From the NCBI RefSeq assembly GCF_008728515.1, contig NC_044981.1, forward strand, positions 110,289,702 to 110,353,701: a stretch of DNA of 64,000 bases, in the 5' to 3' direction. This document shows positions 1-12,244 of the stretch, piece after piece; position 1 is the stretch's first letter, and every line of letters begins with the position of its first letter. Made by a program: the position numbers and the translations under genes. The DNA comes from Papio anubis (taxonomy: Eukaryota > Chordata > Mammalia > Primates > Cercopithecidae). Below the pieces are notes generated by a model. The model ran no database searches. It saw only the letters and a list, made by a program, of their open reading frames with translations, and was not told the DNA's origin.

Positions 1-821
1 ACAGTACCCAGATACTCAATTACTAATACAGACTCCTGTGCTCAAGTTCTTGGAATTGAGCATTGGATGTTTTAGAAATGCACAAAGCCAAAAATCAGTC
101 ACCTGGTTTTTGTGAAATCAAACCTAACTGGTTAGCTTATGAAATATGCAATTCATTCTACCTTCACATCAGTGTGGCTTGTGACACAGGCAGTATTCTC
201 AGCCTGTGGGCCACTGAACCTGCAGATTCAGTACATCTGGAGTCCAGGGCCCTGACATCTGTTTTCTTTGCCTCATTTTTAGGCCCACACATTTGAGTTT
301 CGTTGTGGTTGAACCTCTGTACAGAGTGTGGACTCAAGCATGCTCCTTAATGAGGCCATTGCCCAGCGTTATTGTTGCTTCCTACAAGACTCCTCTTCTC
401 TTTATTCCTCCCCACTACAACCCCTACCCTGGCTGAACTCTAAGTTCCCATTTGATTTTCAAAATGGTAGCTATTCTAAAATATTTAGCAGACATTCTTT
501 GTTCAGATATATTCTTTAAAAATGTGGATTTGTGTGTGTGAATGTATTGAGGCTGTTGTGTTCCATGTAACATTCTGTTTCTGACTTTTTCACTCTACAC
601 CCTGTTTTTTTAAGATTCATCCATGTTATTAAGTACTCATTTAATTCATTTCTTCCAACTGCCATACAGTTATCAGTGGTGTGCACCTTCTGTCTTTTAC
701 CTAGCCATCCTGTTAAGGCCAGTTTAAATTAATGGATCTTTTCATTCAGGTGAAACGTTTTCAAGGGAAAATATCTTTGTCATTATTGTCCTTGTTTGAT
801 TGTCTTTTTTGTTCTTTTCAG
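1..821 (+). other. SYNE1: SYNE1 intron (partial)
   Basis: This is intronic sequence up to the acceptor at 820-821, which is preceded by a pyrimidine-rich tract. A stretch around 540-700 (Tm-rich, 'matching a catch-all old LINE look') resembles an eroded L1M/L2 fragment, but I cannot classify it. No exon is visible. Confidence 0.7.
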
Positions 822-1022
822 GAGCTCCAGAAAGCCATGGACCACCGCAAAGCCATCATCCTCTCCATCAATCTCTGCAGCCCTGAGTTCACCCAGGCTG
901 ACAGCAAGGAGAGTCGGGACCTGCAGGATCGCTTGTCACAGATGAATGGGCGCTGGGACCGAGTGTGTTCTCTGCTGGAGGAGTGGCGGGGTCTACTGCA
1001 AGATGCCCTGATGCAGTGCCAG
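822..1022 (+). CDS. SYNE1: SYNE1 exon: spectrin-like repeat segment of nesprin-1
   Basis: The exon has 201 bp, or 67 codons, in phase 0 at both ends. The peptide begins ELQKAMDHRKAIILS and ends LLQDALMQCQ. It holds the conserved tryptophans of a spectrin-type helix (NGRWDRV and EEWRGLL) and is strongly helical with heptad spacing. An AG acceptor at 820-821 and a GT donor at 1023-1024 define it. The segment belongs to the last spectrin-like repeats before the KASH domain, which act as a rod in the cytoplasm between the actin-binding N-terminus and the nuclear envelope. I see no difference from the human protein as I recall it. An ATG-initiated reading beginning in the intron at 732 is only a frame continuation. 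Confidence 0.97.
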
Positions 1023-2378
1023 GTCTGTAGAGCTTTGGGCAGGAGATGACTCAGAGCCAGACATTAGCGGTTTAGCTGAGTGTGTGACTTGATGTGTCAT
1101 GGTTTCTAGAGGGATGCAGTTGCTCCCCAAAGTCAGTATTTCAGTGAGATAACCTTGTGCCCAAAGTTGTCATTTTACTGGAGCATTTCTACATGTTCAA
1201 GACCATGTTCAAAATCTCTAGATCCTATCATCTGTCCAGATAAGAAGAGACTATTCCTCATGTTTGTCTCAGTCCAAACGCTCCTTCTATGACTCATTCA
1301 TTTATTTCCTTTATTTATTCAACAGATATTTACTGGGCAAGCCTTTCTTGAACATCAAAGTGAGCATTACAAATATTATTTATCCATTCATACTGTAATT
1401 ATTTGCTGGGCATCCACTGTATGGCAGATGTGGTGCTAAAACATTGAAGAAAGCATGGCCTCTGCTTTTGATGGGGATGACAAGATCAATAAAATGCAAG
1501 TAAATAGTTAAACAAGATACTTACAGACATGGACGATAAAAGTAACTGAGAAAAGCCACTTTGAGAGGGTAGTCAGGGAATTTATTTGGCTCTTTGAGCT
1601 AACATTGGAAGGATGTTGCTATGAAGGTGATAGAATAAATGGAAAGTCCCAGAAGCAGGAAATGACTTAGTGTCTTTAGGAACAGAAAAGAGGTCATTGT
1701 GACCAGAGTGTAGTCGGTGAGCCGAGCCAGGGAGTGATAAGAAAGACTGAGGAGGTGGTCAGGAACCAGATGGCTTTGTAGGTCCAAGCCAGGAGATTGG
1801 ATCATATTCTGAGCACAATGGAAAGCCGTGGAAGGATTTGAAGCCTGCTCTCCAAGTTTATATGTGCCCCAAGAGTAATAGTTCCTTGAAAGCAGGTACC
1901 TAAACTGCTGTTTCACCTCTGCACCCACTCCTAGTACAGTGCCTTATCTTTAGGAGATCTTTAGTAACTGTATGTTGAATAAATAAATGGATGAATAAAT
2001 GAATGAAGGGGATATGAGATTCAGCCTAGGTAGGCCTTAAAAGATGGAAAGATTTGAATACACAGAGAAGAGAGGGCAGCAGAGTTGCTTCCTTCTAAAC
2101 TGTATAATGGCACTACCCTTTTTTCAGAAATAAGGTATTTTGATGCCAATTTTCTTTTTGTCTAAATTTTCCTCCAAGTAATAAATTAGATGCTTTTGGT
2201 AAGAACGTGAACTCATGATCAGGTCATTGCAAAAGCACCAGTGCCTTCCTCAGAAAGGAGTTGCATGTACGTTCTTAAAACCAATGTGTGTTTGCTAATG
2301 GTGGCAGTTGAAAGACATTTAAGTTGTGAGAGAAATAAAAATATTTTATCTACAGTTACTTTAAACTGTTTTCTGTAG
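1023..2378 (+). other. SYNE1: SYNE1 intron
   Basis: The 1.36-kb intron runs from GT at 1023 to AG at 2377-2378. The part around 1300-1500 has the look of an ancient MIR/L2/L3-type repeat (stretch about lists of 'size and age' motifs such as TTTACTGGGC), and 1600-1900 may be an old interspersed repeat on either strand. I see no exon or RNA gene. Confidence 0.6.
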
Positions 2379-2507
2379 GGTTTCCATGAAATGAGCCATG
2401 GTTTGCTTCTTATGCTGGAGAACATTGACAGAAGGAAAAATGAAATTGTCCCTATTGATTCTAACCTTGATGCAGAGATACTTCAGGACCATCACAAACA
2501 GCTTATG
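2379..2507 (+). CDS. SYNE1: SYNE1 exon: spectrin-like helix before KASH
   Basis: The exon has 129 bp, or 43 codons, in phase 0 at both ends. It starts GFHEMSHGLLLMLENIDRRK and ends ILQDHHKQLM. The acceptor AG is at 2377-2378 and the donor GT at 2508-2509. It continues the spectrin-like fold from the previous exon: the first residues complete helix A/B and the acidic DAEILQDHH stretch leads into the next helix. It has no membrane or catalytic motif, as expected for a structural rod. The sequence agrees with human nesprin-1 as I remember it. Confidence 0.97.
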
Positions 2508-2690
2508 GTAAGATGTGTGAACTCTGGCAGCCTCCAGTTATTTTTAGCAGGGTTGTATTTCATTTGCAGAAAATGGATATAAGTGGTAAGTGTTATTTTT
2601 TTTTTTAAACTTTTTGCGTTATACTCTCTATTTTACACTTTTTTAACTCCCTGTGGTTTCCAATCTTGGTAAAGCAAGCATGTGCATAGA

Positions 2691-2765
2691 AGATGATATC
2701 TGCCAGCTTTAGAATCTGATTTAGAATCTGATTTAGAAGCTTTAGAATCTGCCAGATGATATCTG
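2691..2765. repeat. Cluster of short direct repeats
   Basis: AGATGATATCTG occurs at 2691-2702 and again at 2754-2765. Between them TTTAGAATCTG occurs three times (2708-2718, 2720-2730, 2741-2751). The pattern looks like slippage-driven local duplication inside a SYNE1 intron, about 185 bp after an exon. Confidence 0.85.
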
Positions 2766-2931
2766 CTCAATTGTAAAAATCTTAGTGTTCTCAATCAATC
2801 TTAATTAGCTTGTGTTGTTTATTAAGGCAGCTTAATTTAAACTTTATGTTACATCTGTGGCCCAAAAGTATATTTGGTGGCTTATAATAAAAGTTCATTA
2901 AAATATTAGAATAGAACGAGACAATTAAGTC

Positions 2932-3254
2932 TTTGTTTGTTTGTTTTTGTTGTTGTTTTTTGAGACAGTCTCACTCTGTTGCCCAGGGTAGAGTGCAGTG
3001 GTACGATCTCAGCTCACTGCAATCTCCACCTCCGGGATTGGAGCAATTCTCCTGCCAATTCTCCTGCCTCATCCTACTGAGTAGGTGGGACTACAGGTGT
3101 GTACCACCACGCCTCGCTAATGTTTATATTTTTAGTAGAGACAGGGTTTCACCGTGTTGACCAGGCTGGTCTCGAACTCCTGGCCTCAGGTGATCCACCC
3201 ACCTCAGCCTCCCAAAGTGCTGGGATTACAGGCATGAGCCACCACACCCAGCCA
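2932..3254 (-). mobile_element. Alu SINE (antisense to SYNE1)
   Basis: A near full-length Alu in reverse orientation: a T-rich tail (interrupted GTTT/GTT) on the left, then the reverse-complement Alu body with GAGACAGTCTCACTCTG, and the 5' end at GCCACCACACCCAGCC. It contains a private 12-bp tandem duplication (CAATTCTCCTGC at 3044-3055 and 3056-3067). The family has no protein product and is moved by L1 machinery. Confidence 0.95.
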
Positions 3255-4149
3255 ACTCTTTTAAAGAGGAATTAAATATAGCAGATTAAACATGAATCTT
3301 AGCATCAAGTTTTCTGAAAGCTAAGACAAAATGGGAAACAAGGAGTAAACTTACTTTCATTATCTGACAAAAACAAAACATAATAGTTCTCAAGGAAGGA
3401 GAAACTTTTTCTAGCACTAAATTCAAAAGGAAATTACCTGGTAGCCCCTTATACAAGGATCTTTGGACAATATAAAGTACAGTGTATTTAAGTGACTTTA
3501 TAGAAGATAAGGAAGCATATTTGAGTTCCATTAGAAGAAAATACTATGCACTTTGTAGCTCTCTGTATTTTAAAAATGTTATGTCTTAACATTTAACACT
3601 CACCTAAACTACAGAATTGGTACCTTTTAATTCAGTACCATAATAGTCTTAGAAACCTAGAGGAAATAGCTGTGGAACTGCATTGTTACTTCACTTTGAC
3701 CTCTGGCATTAGGCTGTGAATGATGAATCACCCCTTTTTAAAAAAAATCTTGACTAGATATCGGAGGATACCTAGACATACTTCTGTTTTGCTGTATTTG
3801 ATGTTGTACTTTTCTGTTTAAAAGACTATCTTATGTCTCACTTGCATACTAATCTACATTTTAAGTACTGTCATATATACATTAAGCAATTCGAACCTTC
3901 CAATAATACTGTGGACCAGGCGTCAAATCACACTGAGATCAGAGAGGGTCAGGGGTCTTATAGAATATTTTTGGCAGAGGCAGGAGTAGAGCTCAGGCCA
4001 TGAGCTGCTGCATCCTTTAGTGTGTGAGCTCCACGTTTGATACTCAGGTATAATTTCCCACCAAGTTAAGTTGATCTCATTCTGCACTTTTGGAGCTTTT
4101 GCCATTTATCAAAAATGCTTAGAAAAATTTTTTATTTTTGTATGCATAG

Positions 4150-4362
4150 CAAATAAAGCATGAGCTGTTGGAATCCCAACTCAGAGTAGCCTCTTTGCAA
4201 GACATGTCTTGCCAACTACTGGTGAATGCTGAAGGAACAGACTGTTTAGAAGCCAAAGAAAAAGTCCATGTTATTGGAAATCGGCTCAAACTTCTCTTGA
4301 AGGAGGTCAGTCGTCATATCAAGGAACTGGAGAAGTTATTAGACGTGTCAAGTAGTCAGCAG
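4150..4362 (+). CDS. SYNE1: SYNE1 exon: last spectrin-like helical segment
   Basis: The exon has 213 bp, or 71 codons, in phase 0 at both ends. It begins QIKHELLESQLRVASLQDMS and ends KLLDVSSSQQ. The acceptor AG is at 4148-4149 and the donor GT at 4363-4364. The segment is almost entirely helical (LEAKEKVHVIGNRLKLLLKE, RHIKELEKLL) and ends in a serine run that opens the flexible linker to the KASH domain. Nesprin-1 uses this region to set the distance between the rod and the outer nuclear membrane. It matches human as I recall it. Confidence 0.97.
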
Positions 4363-5417
4363 GTAAGCTCTAAACAGACATCATCGTGTCGCATTTCTTA
4401 CTGGAGACCCAAGAAGCATCATCTTCATGCATTTTAGAAAGACTTTAAATATAGTACTTGTCAGAATGGAGTGTCTTCTTTCAGCCACTGCTCTTACAAG
4501 GCCTATCTCAAAATAAAAAAGCAGCCACATAAACTTGTACAACAGGACACTGCTTTTGATTCTATTAAATCCAAAAGCTCTCTTGTCATCATTACTAATG
4601 CTGTTACCACAACTGCTGTGGCATTTTATTTCACCCTGTTTAAGAATTTACACACGTTAGTTACACAGCCATGGTAGAGCAAACCAACTGTTGTATCTGA
4701 GTTTTGTATTTAACCCCTCTCAGGCATGAATTCTCCGTTATGTATACAGGAAAAAAAAAACCATTAAAAAGTGGTCCTCTGCTTATTTAATTTTTTATAT
4801 TTTTTCTACAATCGCCTCCATTGTGGTATTATTGGTTTTGAGAAATGCATTTGCTGGTGTGATGATGCCTGGTAAGATTTCAACCATTCTGTTGGGAAAC
4901 TCTGCCATGAACACACATTTTGCCCTGCTGTAAGTTGCAAAAGAACAATCTACTCTGAATAGCAGCAGTGCCCAAAATAATAAAGTCTCTCTAATGCGAA
5001 AAGGCAGACTCCTGGATGACTGTCTTTTGTTTCTAACTGGAATATATTGATTTCTGTTCGGGCTGAGTGACCAGCAGGCTCTACGGCAGGTTTCTTCCCC
5101 TCCCAAACCAGAATCAATTCATTCACATCCATGTCTCCAAGAAATAATAAAGCTATAAGTGAAACTCAGCAATAACAAAATCATAGCTATATTTTCCAGA
5201 ATGGCCAAACAGACAACTAGGAAATCCCAACCCACTAGAAGAATTTGGCCCTATTCTTCTTGTTCCTGTCTGGTTCCATTTTTCCCAAGGAATGGTTTGG
5301 TTTTTATGGTGGAGACATGGGGGTGGATGGAGATGGAGTGGGAGATAGCGTGGTGCAACATGGGGCCCCTGTGGGTCTGGGAGGTGGAGTTGTTAAAAGA
5401 ATCTTTCTCCCACGTAG
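4363..5417 (+). other. SYNE1: SYNE1 intron
   Basis: The 1.05-kb intron runs from GT at 4363 to AG at 5416-5417. I recognise no repeat or RNA gene in it. Several open frames cross 4795-5673 on both strands, but they overlap one another and have no family resemblance. Confidence 0.6.
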
Positions 5418-5510
5418 GATTTGTCTTCCTGGTCTTCTGCTGATGAACTGGACACCTCAGGGTCTGTGAGTCCCACATCAGGAAGGAGCACCCCAAACAG
5501 ACAGAAAACG
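5418..5510 (+). CDS. SYNE1: SYNE1 exon: Ser/Thr-rich linker
   Basis: The exon has 93 bp, or 31 codons, in phase 0 at both ends, starting DLSSWSSADELDTSGSVSPT and ending TPNRQKT. The acceptor AG is at 5416-5417 and the donor GT at 5511-5512. It encodes a low-complexity serine/threonine/proline linker between the spectrin rod and the membrane anchor, with several SP/TP sites (SVSPT, RSTPN) that could be phosphorylated. That is inference from motif only. Confidence 0.96.
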
Positions 5511-6860
5511 GTAACTTTCCACTGGTCATTTTCAGTTGGCCCGTGGGAGGGAACACTGGGAAGTGACGGCATTTGCACCCACCACAGGGTTCACAGGCAG
5601 GCGTCCCCTCCTGAGGAGGGCTGTCACACAGGGTAGCGCGCTTCCTCCGCCCTGCCACATCCCCTCCCAGCATGCGCTCAGGAATGGAAAAGAGCGATTC
5701 TGGTTTTCCAAAAAATCAGGACTCAACGTGTGGCTGGTATGCAGGGAGAGCATTTATTTTTCTTCCTCAAATAAGAAAATTTCGAGAATGGTGCCCATTT
5801 GTCCCTTTGGTGGCTCCTTTCTTCAAGCCACGGCTGCCACAACTATCTTAAAAGGTCGGCCACCACTTGCAGTGGCGCCTGGGCTGGAGGTGCACAGAAC
5901 CCTGAACGCCTGTGAGCCATTGACTCGTTAAGGCAAGTGGAGGTTCTGTTGACTCTCAAGCTAAGCCGCTTCTGGGTGGTGGTCCTGAAGGTTTGCGGCA
6001 ATTGTCCCGCCCCTAAGATGGCAACAACTCACCCACAGGCCTTGGCAGGGGCTGCCTCACTGAACACAAAGAGGATGAAAGGACAAATTCGGCCCCTGCT
6101 ACCCTCTATGCCTTGATTTCTCTGTGTAATTAGAAGATTGTTTTTTGTTTTGTTATATATTTTTTGTCCAGCTTTATGATTATATTCATTCCATTTTTCC
6201 TTAGTTTTTAGAAGTTTTGATTTCATTTGACTTTTTTTGTTATAAACATTTGTGTTCTATGCTGATAAATGTATTATCTTTTTTAGGATTTTTTTTTTTT
6301 TTTTTTTTTTACTACATTCACTAGTTTCCTATAGATCCTAGTTTAAGAATGTGAAGGAATACTGGCTTTTCAAGTCGAATTTTAGCCTTTCTTTAACTTG
6401 AATATTTAAGGTGGGCTTCATCACTACAAAGACCAATCTCATATTGCCATTGTTATTTCTTATGGGCCAAGAATTTTAACACTGTTTTAGTATTCTAAAA
6501 GATGAAAAAAAAATATGTAAAGTGTCTTTGAAATACATGGTATGGCATAGTGCATCTTACCTTTATTGTATGTAAATATACACATGTGTTTCTACCACGA
6601 AAAGTCAAGAGAAATATGCCCACCCTAGTATGGACTCCAGAATCCCAATTTATGTTTATCAGTGGCTAATCACATAGATGTAAATTTATTTCACTTCTTC
6701 AACAAAAGAAAAGCCAGTTTCCTTAGTTCATGGGTACTGATCATTTCATTTGATTTGTTTTTCCTTTGCTGCACTTTTAGTTTAATTTTCATTAGTAGCT
6801 TGTCTTTATTTGCCTGGACTGAACATTCTTCTTTCTTTACCCCCTGTTCATTGCAAACAG
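5511..6860 (+). other. SYNE1: SYNE1 intron
   Basis: The 1.35-kb intron runs from GT at 5511 to AG at 6859-6860. It has a poly-T run of about 22 at 6289-6310, which has no Alu body attached. The first 400 bp are fairly GC-rich with overlapping open frames on both strands, none resembling a known protein. Confidence 0.6.
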
Positions 6861-6919
6861 CCACGAGGCAAATGTAGTCTCTCACAGCCTGGACCCTCTG
6901 TCAGCAGTCCACATAGCAG
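6861..6919 (+). CDS. SYNE1: SYNE1 exon: linker before KASH
   Basis: The exon has 59 bp: 19 full codons plus AG, the first two bases of an arginine codon completed by the G at 15088. The peptide is PRGKCSLSQPGPSVSSPHS(R). The acceptor AG is at 6859-6860 and the donor GT at 6920-6921. The length is not a multiple of three, so skipping it would shift the frame and remove the KASH domain; it is required for the membrane-anchored form. Confidence 0.95.
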
Positions 6920-9900
6920 GTACCTCCTTCTCCTGGTTTCCACACTGTTCTAGAACCCCAAGAGGATGATGAAAATTGTCCATGACTTAGGTAGGCCTGT
7001 ATCTGGTCTGCCTCAGGGTAGTTGGGAAATTACTCATTTCAGTCCACACCCTTTCCTCATAAATTGGAAGAGATGTTTCTAAATGAAATGTTCAAGTAAA
7101 TTTCGGAGCATAAAATATTTGGACTCCGTGAAAATTCTGTTTGTCTCAACATAGCCCATCTGGTACTTTTCATCAAATTGTCAATAAGGATTTAATTACA
7201 ACTGGCGGCACCACTGCCATTTGATTCATGGCAGACTTTTATCATCCTCTTTATTTCTAGAGTTTACAATAAGACAGGTAATCGATCAGTGAATTCTTTT
7301 ACCATTCACAAAACCCGCATATCTGAATAAAATATACTAACATCCCCAACTTTTTATTTTATTTTCATGTTTTATCCAGATTGTGGGTTTTGGAGTCTCA
7401 AAATGGCAAGTCCTAATTTGGTGTTCATTGAAAATTTATAAGTACCTTCTCTCTTCTGCTTATCCTAAAACTTCCCTTCAGCCAGCACACCCAGCCACTC
7501 ACTTTCCGGGCACTTGGCAAGCTCACTCTGGAACCCGCAGCAGCCAGTGCCCCTACCCAGTCACCTCCCAAGAGCCGACTCACAGCTGCCACTCCGCGCT
7601 TCCCGCCTGGCCTCCAGCAGCCCCTCACTCCCGCAGTTAGCAGTGCTTTGCCTTCTTTGTTGTCGGTGTGGTGTCTGTGCTCCTCTGCTCCTCCACTGAT
7701 CAGTTCAACTTTCCCCAGACAGCTTTCTAAAAAATGAAAACAGTCCTCGGAGCCTGTTTTCATTCCAGTCCCTAGCAATTCACGGTTAAAGTAGCTTGCC
7801 CCTCTGGAAACTTATCACCACTGAGCAGGAATCTGAATTCCTGGAAGGAGGGTGGGGATGAGGAAATGTAGAACTGTAAACAACCCTTGAGTAATAATTT
7901 TAGTTTTCCAGCTGTGCATAAGGGACTGGCTCTTTCGTTTGGTCCTTCCCACTCGGCTGAAGTCAGGCAGAACATATTTTCATATGTTCTCTGGTTTTAA
8001 ACCTCCCTTTACTGTTTTCTTTTTCTTTTTCTTTTTTTTCTTTTCATTTCCTTTGGTTTGGCTTGAAGACAATTTTATGAGGTTTTTTTTCTATCCTAAA
8101 CAAAATAGCAATCATAAAATATGGAGAAAAACTCATGGGGACTTTTGAAGATAATGACGAGCATCCGCAGATGCTCTAAGGTTTGCTCAGTCCCCTATAA
8201 GTAGAGACAATTCAGACAGATCATTGTGTTACACAGTCCATCTTTTCCCCACAAATTGCTGATGTGCCGTGAACAGAGGTGAAGAATATCCCCGAGCATT
8301 CCTTTGAGGATACCGGAGATCAGTTCTTTGGTTGATACAAATGATGGTGATGAGAAAGGGGAAAGCGCTTACGTTAACGATGCAAACAGCAGTCACTCTG
8401 TGGTTCCCAAATATTGCGTCTATCTGCTCTCCCCATTGTTTCAGACAGCCGCATAGACCTTTTGAAAATGTCAACGGCATCATTTCTTAGGGCAGCAAGT
8501 GCTTCCTCATGCCTCCTAACAGGGCTTTGCAGCTGGGACAGCCACATTCTCACTATGGCACTCACAAGGCGCCTTTCAGCTCTGCTCTGTCCAGCACGGT
8601 TGATTAACATCTTTCTGAGTATTCAGCATAGTGTTCACTTTGCTACTCAGGTGGAACTGGAACATAAATAATCTTCACCTGAACGGCAAACGTCATCAAA
8701 CACCTTCGCAGACAGGTTGTGGTTGAACATTCTTGGGCTTCATTACCCTCAGCAGCTCTGTTTGGGGCACACCCAACCCCGCCAATGAAATGCAGAGTCT
8801 GCTGGGGAAGAATGAACTTCACCCACAGTCAAGGCTGTCGTGGTGTTCCTTTACATTGAGACTTGAGATATCTTGTGTTGAATCTTGCACTGGTCCAGCA
8901 AATTGGAAAGGTTATTGCAGAAGCATAAATAGTTTAGAATGTTGTTTCCAGCGGTGTGCAATGGGAAATTTTTAGATGTGCATTCTTCCTGAGAGGAGAA
9001 AGAGACTGAGTTGGAAGAAACTACTAGTTTGAAGGGAGGAGTTACTCATTTGGTTTCTTTGTTGTTGTTTAAAGTCAGATGTTAACATTATACTAGCCTG
9101 TTACATATTTCAATTTGATTTGATGGTGGTGATTCTATGCCTTCATACAGTATTTTAAACCTACATATGAATTGATGCCAATAGTTACTGAACACCTACT
9201 AAATTTAGGCCCTGGGCCTACAAAATTAATTCAGTGTTATTCCTACCATTAAAAGACTTGCAGTATATCAGAATCTAGAGATTCCCTAAATCATTATAGG
9301 GAGCTCCCCAGAGCTTCTTAAAATTAGAAACATAAAAATCTGTGCGTGCATTCATAATAACCATATTTGTGATTTTTATTTGAGGCTAAACACCTTTAGA
9401 AGCATGCTTTCAAAGCAAGTGCTTATGATGCGCTAGCTGGTACTTTTTCCCTACATTTGATTTAAAATTTTCTAACCTTATCACCATTAATTCTTCAAAA
9501 TGCTACTGCAGCTGAGTTGAAATTGACAACTAGAAAGATTTCACTCCAATTTCCAGCAAGGCAAAGGAATAATTGTTCTGTAGTCTGGATGGAGCAAATT
9601 GATGACTTCATTCTAAAGCTTAGAATTGTAAAATGCAAAATTGCCTTGGGCACCTTAAGTCTCTTGCACCTTCTTTACAGAGAACTAAGATGGAATGAGA
9701 AGTGGCAAATGACTGGCCGAAACACTGAAAGAGGGAAAAAAGGCCTCATTGAGAAATGTATTCAAGTTAATCAGATATATTTAAGAAAGGGCAGTGGGGG
9801 TTTTTTGCATGTACACTAGAGCCTCACTATAAACACTACTCAGTTTCTTGTAGAATTTGTTTTCAAGTCTTTTCTGTCAGAATTATCTGGGGATCTATTT

Positions 9901-10184
9901 ATTCAAAGCATTCAAAGAGCCTCAGCACAGAGCCTCTCCCCTCTAAGGCAGGTTGGTTACCTGTGCCCCAAGGACAGCTGTAGGGTAAGGCTCCAGTAGT
10001 TTTCTCTGTTGCTATTTGAGGTAGGCCTTCCTGGTGTTTCCAGGGAACAGGACAGGCAGTTTGAGAAATTTATCACATCCTTGAAAGCACTATTAATAAA
10101 TCAGGTATGTTTTCCTGAGAGAAAAGGCTGAATCCAGCCAACCCCTAAGGGTATGAGTCAGCACACCATTGGTATAATTATACA

Positions 10185-10400
10185 GATAATAGTGATAAGT
10201 TGCTGACATTTATTTAGTACTTAATGTGTTTCAATTATTTAGTGCTTAATTGTATACATGCTAAGCATTTTATGTATGTTACCCCTTTTAACCCTCATGA
10301 GAATCCCATGACATGGCTATATTCCCAATTTGTAGACAAGGACACCGGGGATCAGAGGTGTAAAGATGTAGGATTTGAACCCAGGTCTCCCCTGACTCCA
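10185..10400 (+). repeat. MIR-type ancient SINE (eroded)
   Basis: The order of motifs is typical of the MIR family: a TTTAGTGCTTA-like stretch, CTAAGCATTTTATGT, AACCCTCATGAGAATCC, GACAAGGACACCGGGGATCAGAGG, and GGATTTGAACCCAGGTCTCC. It is diverged and non-coding. Confidence 0.6.
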
Positions 10401-11653
10401 GACCGTACCCTGTTAACCGTACCACTCAGCTGAAGGGCCGCTGATGGGTAGGAGCCTTTAAACAATGGTTTTAGAGCTGAGGCCACCATAGGCTGCCTCG
10501 GGTAGTTTAGGATTAGCCAGAATGTTTGGTTTGGAAAAAAAGACCTGGGTTCTAACTTGATTCTGGAAACTTGTCTCCTGAACCACATATCCAGGAAACA
10601 CTGGGTTTCAAAGACAAGACACGTAAGGGCAGGATCAAGATCATGGACAATCTAGATATTTCTGCACAATAAATTCCTGTTACATACTGCCAGTGTTAGC
10701 TGACAAGTAACAAAATAAATTAGAAGTTTTTTCTCATTTGGCTTTAAATGATGTATGCACAAAATTAACTCATTTTCATTTCCTTGATTATGAACAATTT
10801 TCAAAGTGAGTCATACCCCATGTGCATGGCATTCAGACTTCTCACAAGTGTGTGTCCTATACCCTTTCTTTTGAAGAGTATGGTTTTAGTCACTACTCCC
10901 TCCCTGCCATTCTCCTTATCCTGCAATTGTCTAGGTATTTTGGGACAGAGGTGAAACAAATCCTGGGCAACTATTTACCTGGAGATTTGAAGGAGTGAGG
11001 GAAGTGAGAAAAATAAATAAAAATTTACTTGTAGAGAATAAGCGCTTTTTTTCTGGACAGAACTATCTGATATATCTGTATTGATGATGTTCCTTAAGGA
11101 GGCTCACACATTTAAGTTTTCCTATATAAACACGATCTAAACTGGCATCCATGTATGTAATAAGGCCAGAGGAGAATGACCAGTGAGTAGTCAACAAGTC
11201 GCCTTTGTTCTTTCCCTTATCAAATTTCCCAAGACTCTAAAAACTTAAGTGACTTTTAGGACAGTAGATAAATATTAAAAATAACCCTTTCCCTGGGACC
11301 ATTAACTTCTTGATACTAAAATCACTAGAACAAGTTCCCCCTGAAGAAGCAGCAGCTTTGGGCATGTTGAAACTCTGGTAATTACCCCAAGGGGACAGGC
11401 ATTTTCCCAGTGGATAGTTTGGATATTTTCAAGGGCAGCCAACTGCATGGATAGTCACTGAGTATTGTGTGTTCTCTCTGTCCCCATCTCAGCCCATGAC
11501 TTCTTCCTAGCTTGGCGTTCTTCAACATTAGAAGTCATGCACAAATTTAAGTTTAATTAAAAATGCTCTGGTGCTGTTAAATGTGCCATGTCCTTCAACA
11601 GACTCCAACATAGGAGCCCATATTCTGTAAATGGTGACATTTTTATCAAAAAT

Positions 11654-11766
11654 GGGCAAGTAAATTAGTCCCTCTGGCCTTCAGTTTTCTCATTTGCAAT
11701 GATGAGGGGTGCACTAATATCCTAAAATTGTTTTGGCTCTCATGGTTTATGATTCAATGGTTTGCC
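11654..11766 (+). repeat. Inverted repeat, arm 1 (113 bp)
   Basis: From GGGCAAGTAAATTAGTCCC to GGTTTGCC, this arm is the reverse complement of 12132-12244 with about 4 mismatches in 113 bp and no gap. All four are transitions. Similarity stops abruptly on both sides. The spacer is 365 bp. The sequence lies in the last SYNE1 intron. Confidence 0.9.
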
Positions 11767-12131
11767 ATTTTTCTCAGGAGTGAACTGGTCAATGGGCAGC
11801 CCTTGTTTTGATCTTGATCTTTGACCTAATTGCACAAAGAATTTAACATTGACAAAGAGGAGCTATTCAGCTCTGTCAGATTGTATTATCAATTATATAT
11901 GTAAATATTCCCATCAATAGAGTCCTTAAATGCCTCCTAATGAAAATTAGTCAGATATTTAATAACTAGGAAATGTGGAGCTCTCTTCTGTCATTCTGTT
12001 ATAACTCATCTAGCTACAGGTGTTGAGTGTTGGTTGCCAGGGCGTATTTTAAAGTCAGGGAAAGGACATTTTGAAGAAAATTTGATCCAGAGTTTGTGGG
12101 TAGCTATCCTGTCCTTCTTAAGACACTTTAA

Positions 12132-12244
12132 GGCAAACCATTGAATCATAAACCGTGAGAGCCAGAACAATTTTAGGATATCAATGCACCCCTCATCATT
12201 GCAAATGAGAAAACTGAAGGCCAGAGGGACTAATTTACTTGCCC
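12132..12244 (-). repeat. Inverted repeat, arm 2 (113 bp)
   Basis: This is the mirror partner of 11654-11766. The reading AAACTGAAGGCCAGAGGGAC...CTTGCCC resembles an ancient MIR-type consensus, and the flank here (GTGGTTATAACTGCC) continues that resemblance. I infer that arm 2 is the original and arm 1 the inverted copy. Confidence 0.9.

Larger units (their letters stand above)
2508..4149 (+). other. SYNE1: SYNE1 intron with Alu
   Basis: The 1.64-kb intron holds a cluster of short direct repeats near 2691-2765 and one antisense Alu at about 2932-3254. The remaining sequence (3255-4149) is AT-rich and shows no recognisable feature. Confidence 0.7.

Noticed and set aside
8229..8671. Overlapping minus-strand frames of 84 and 78 residues in a SYNE1 intron
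   Set aside because: They might be an eroded transposon or processed copy, but I recognise no family and there is no poly(A) tail or target duplication.
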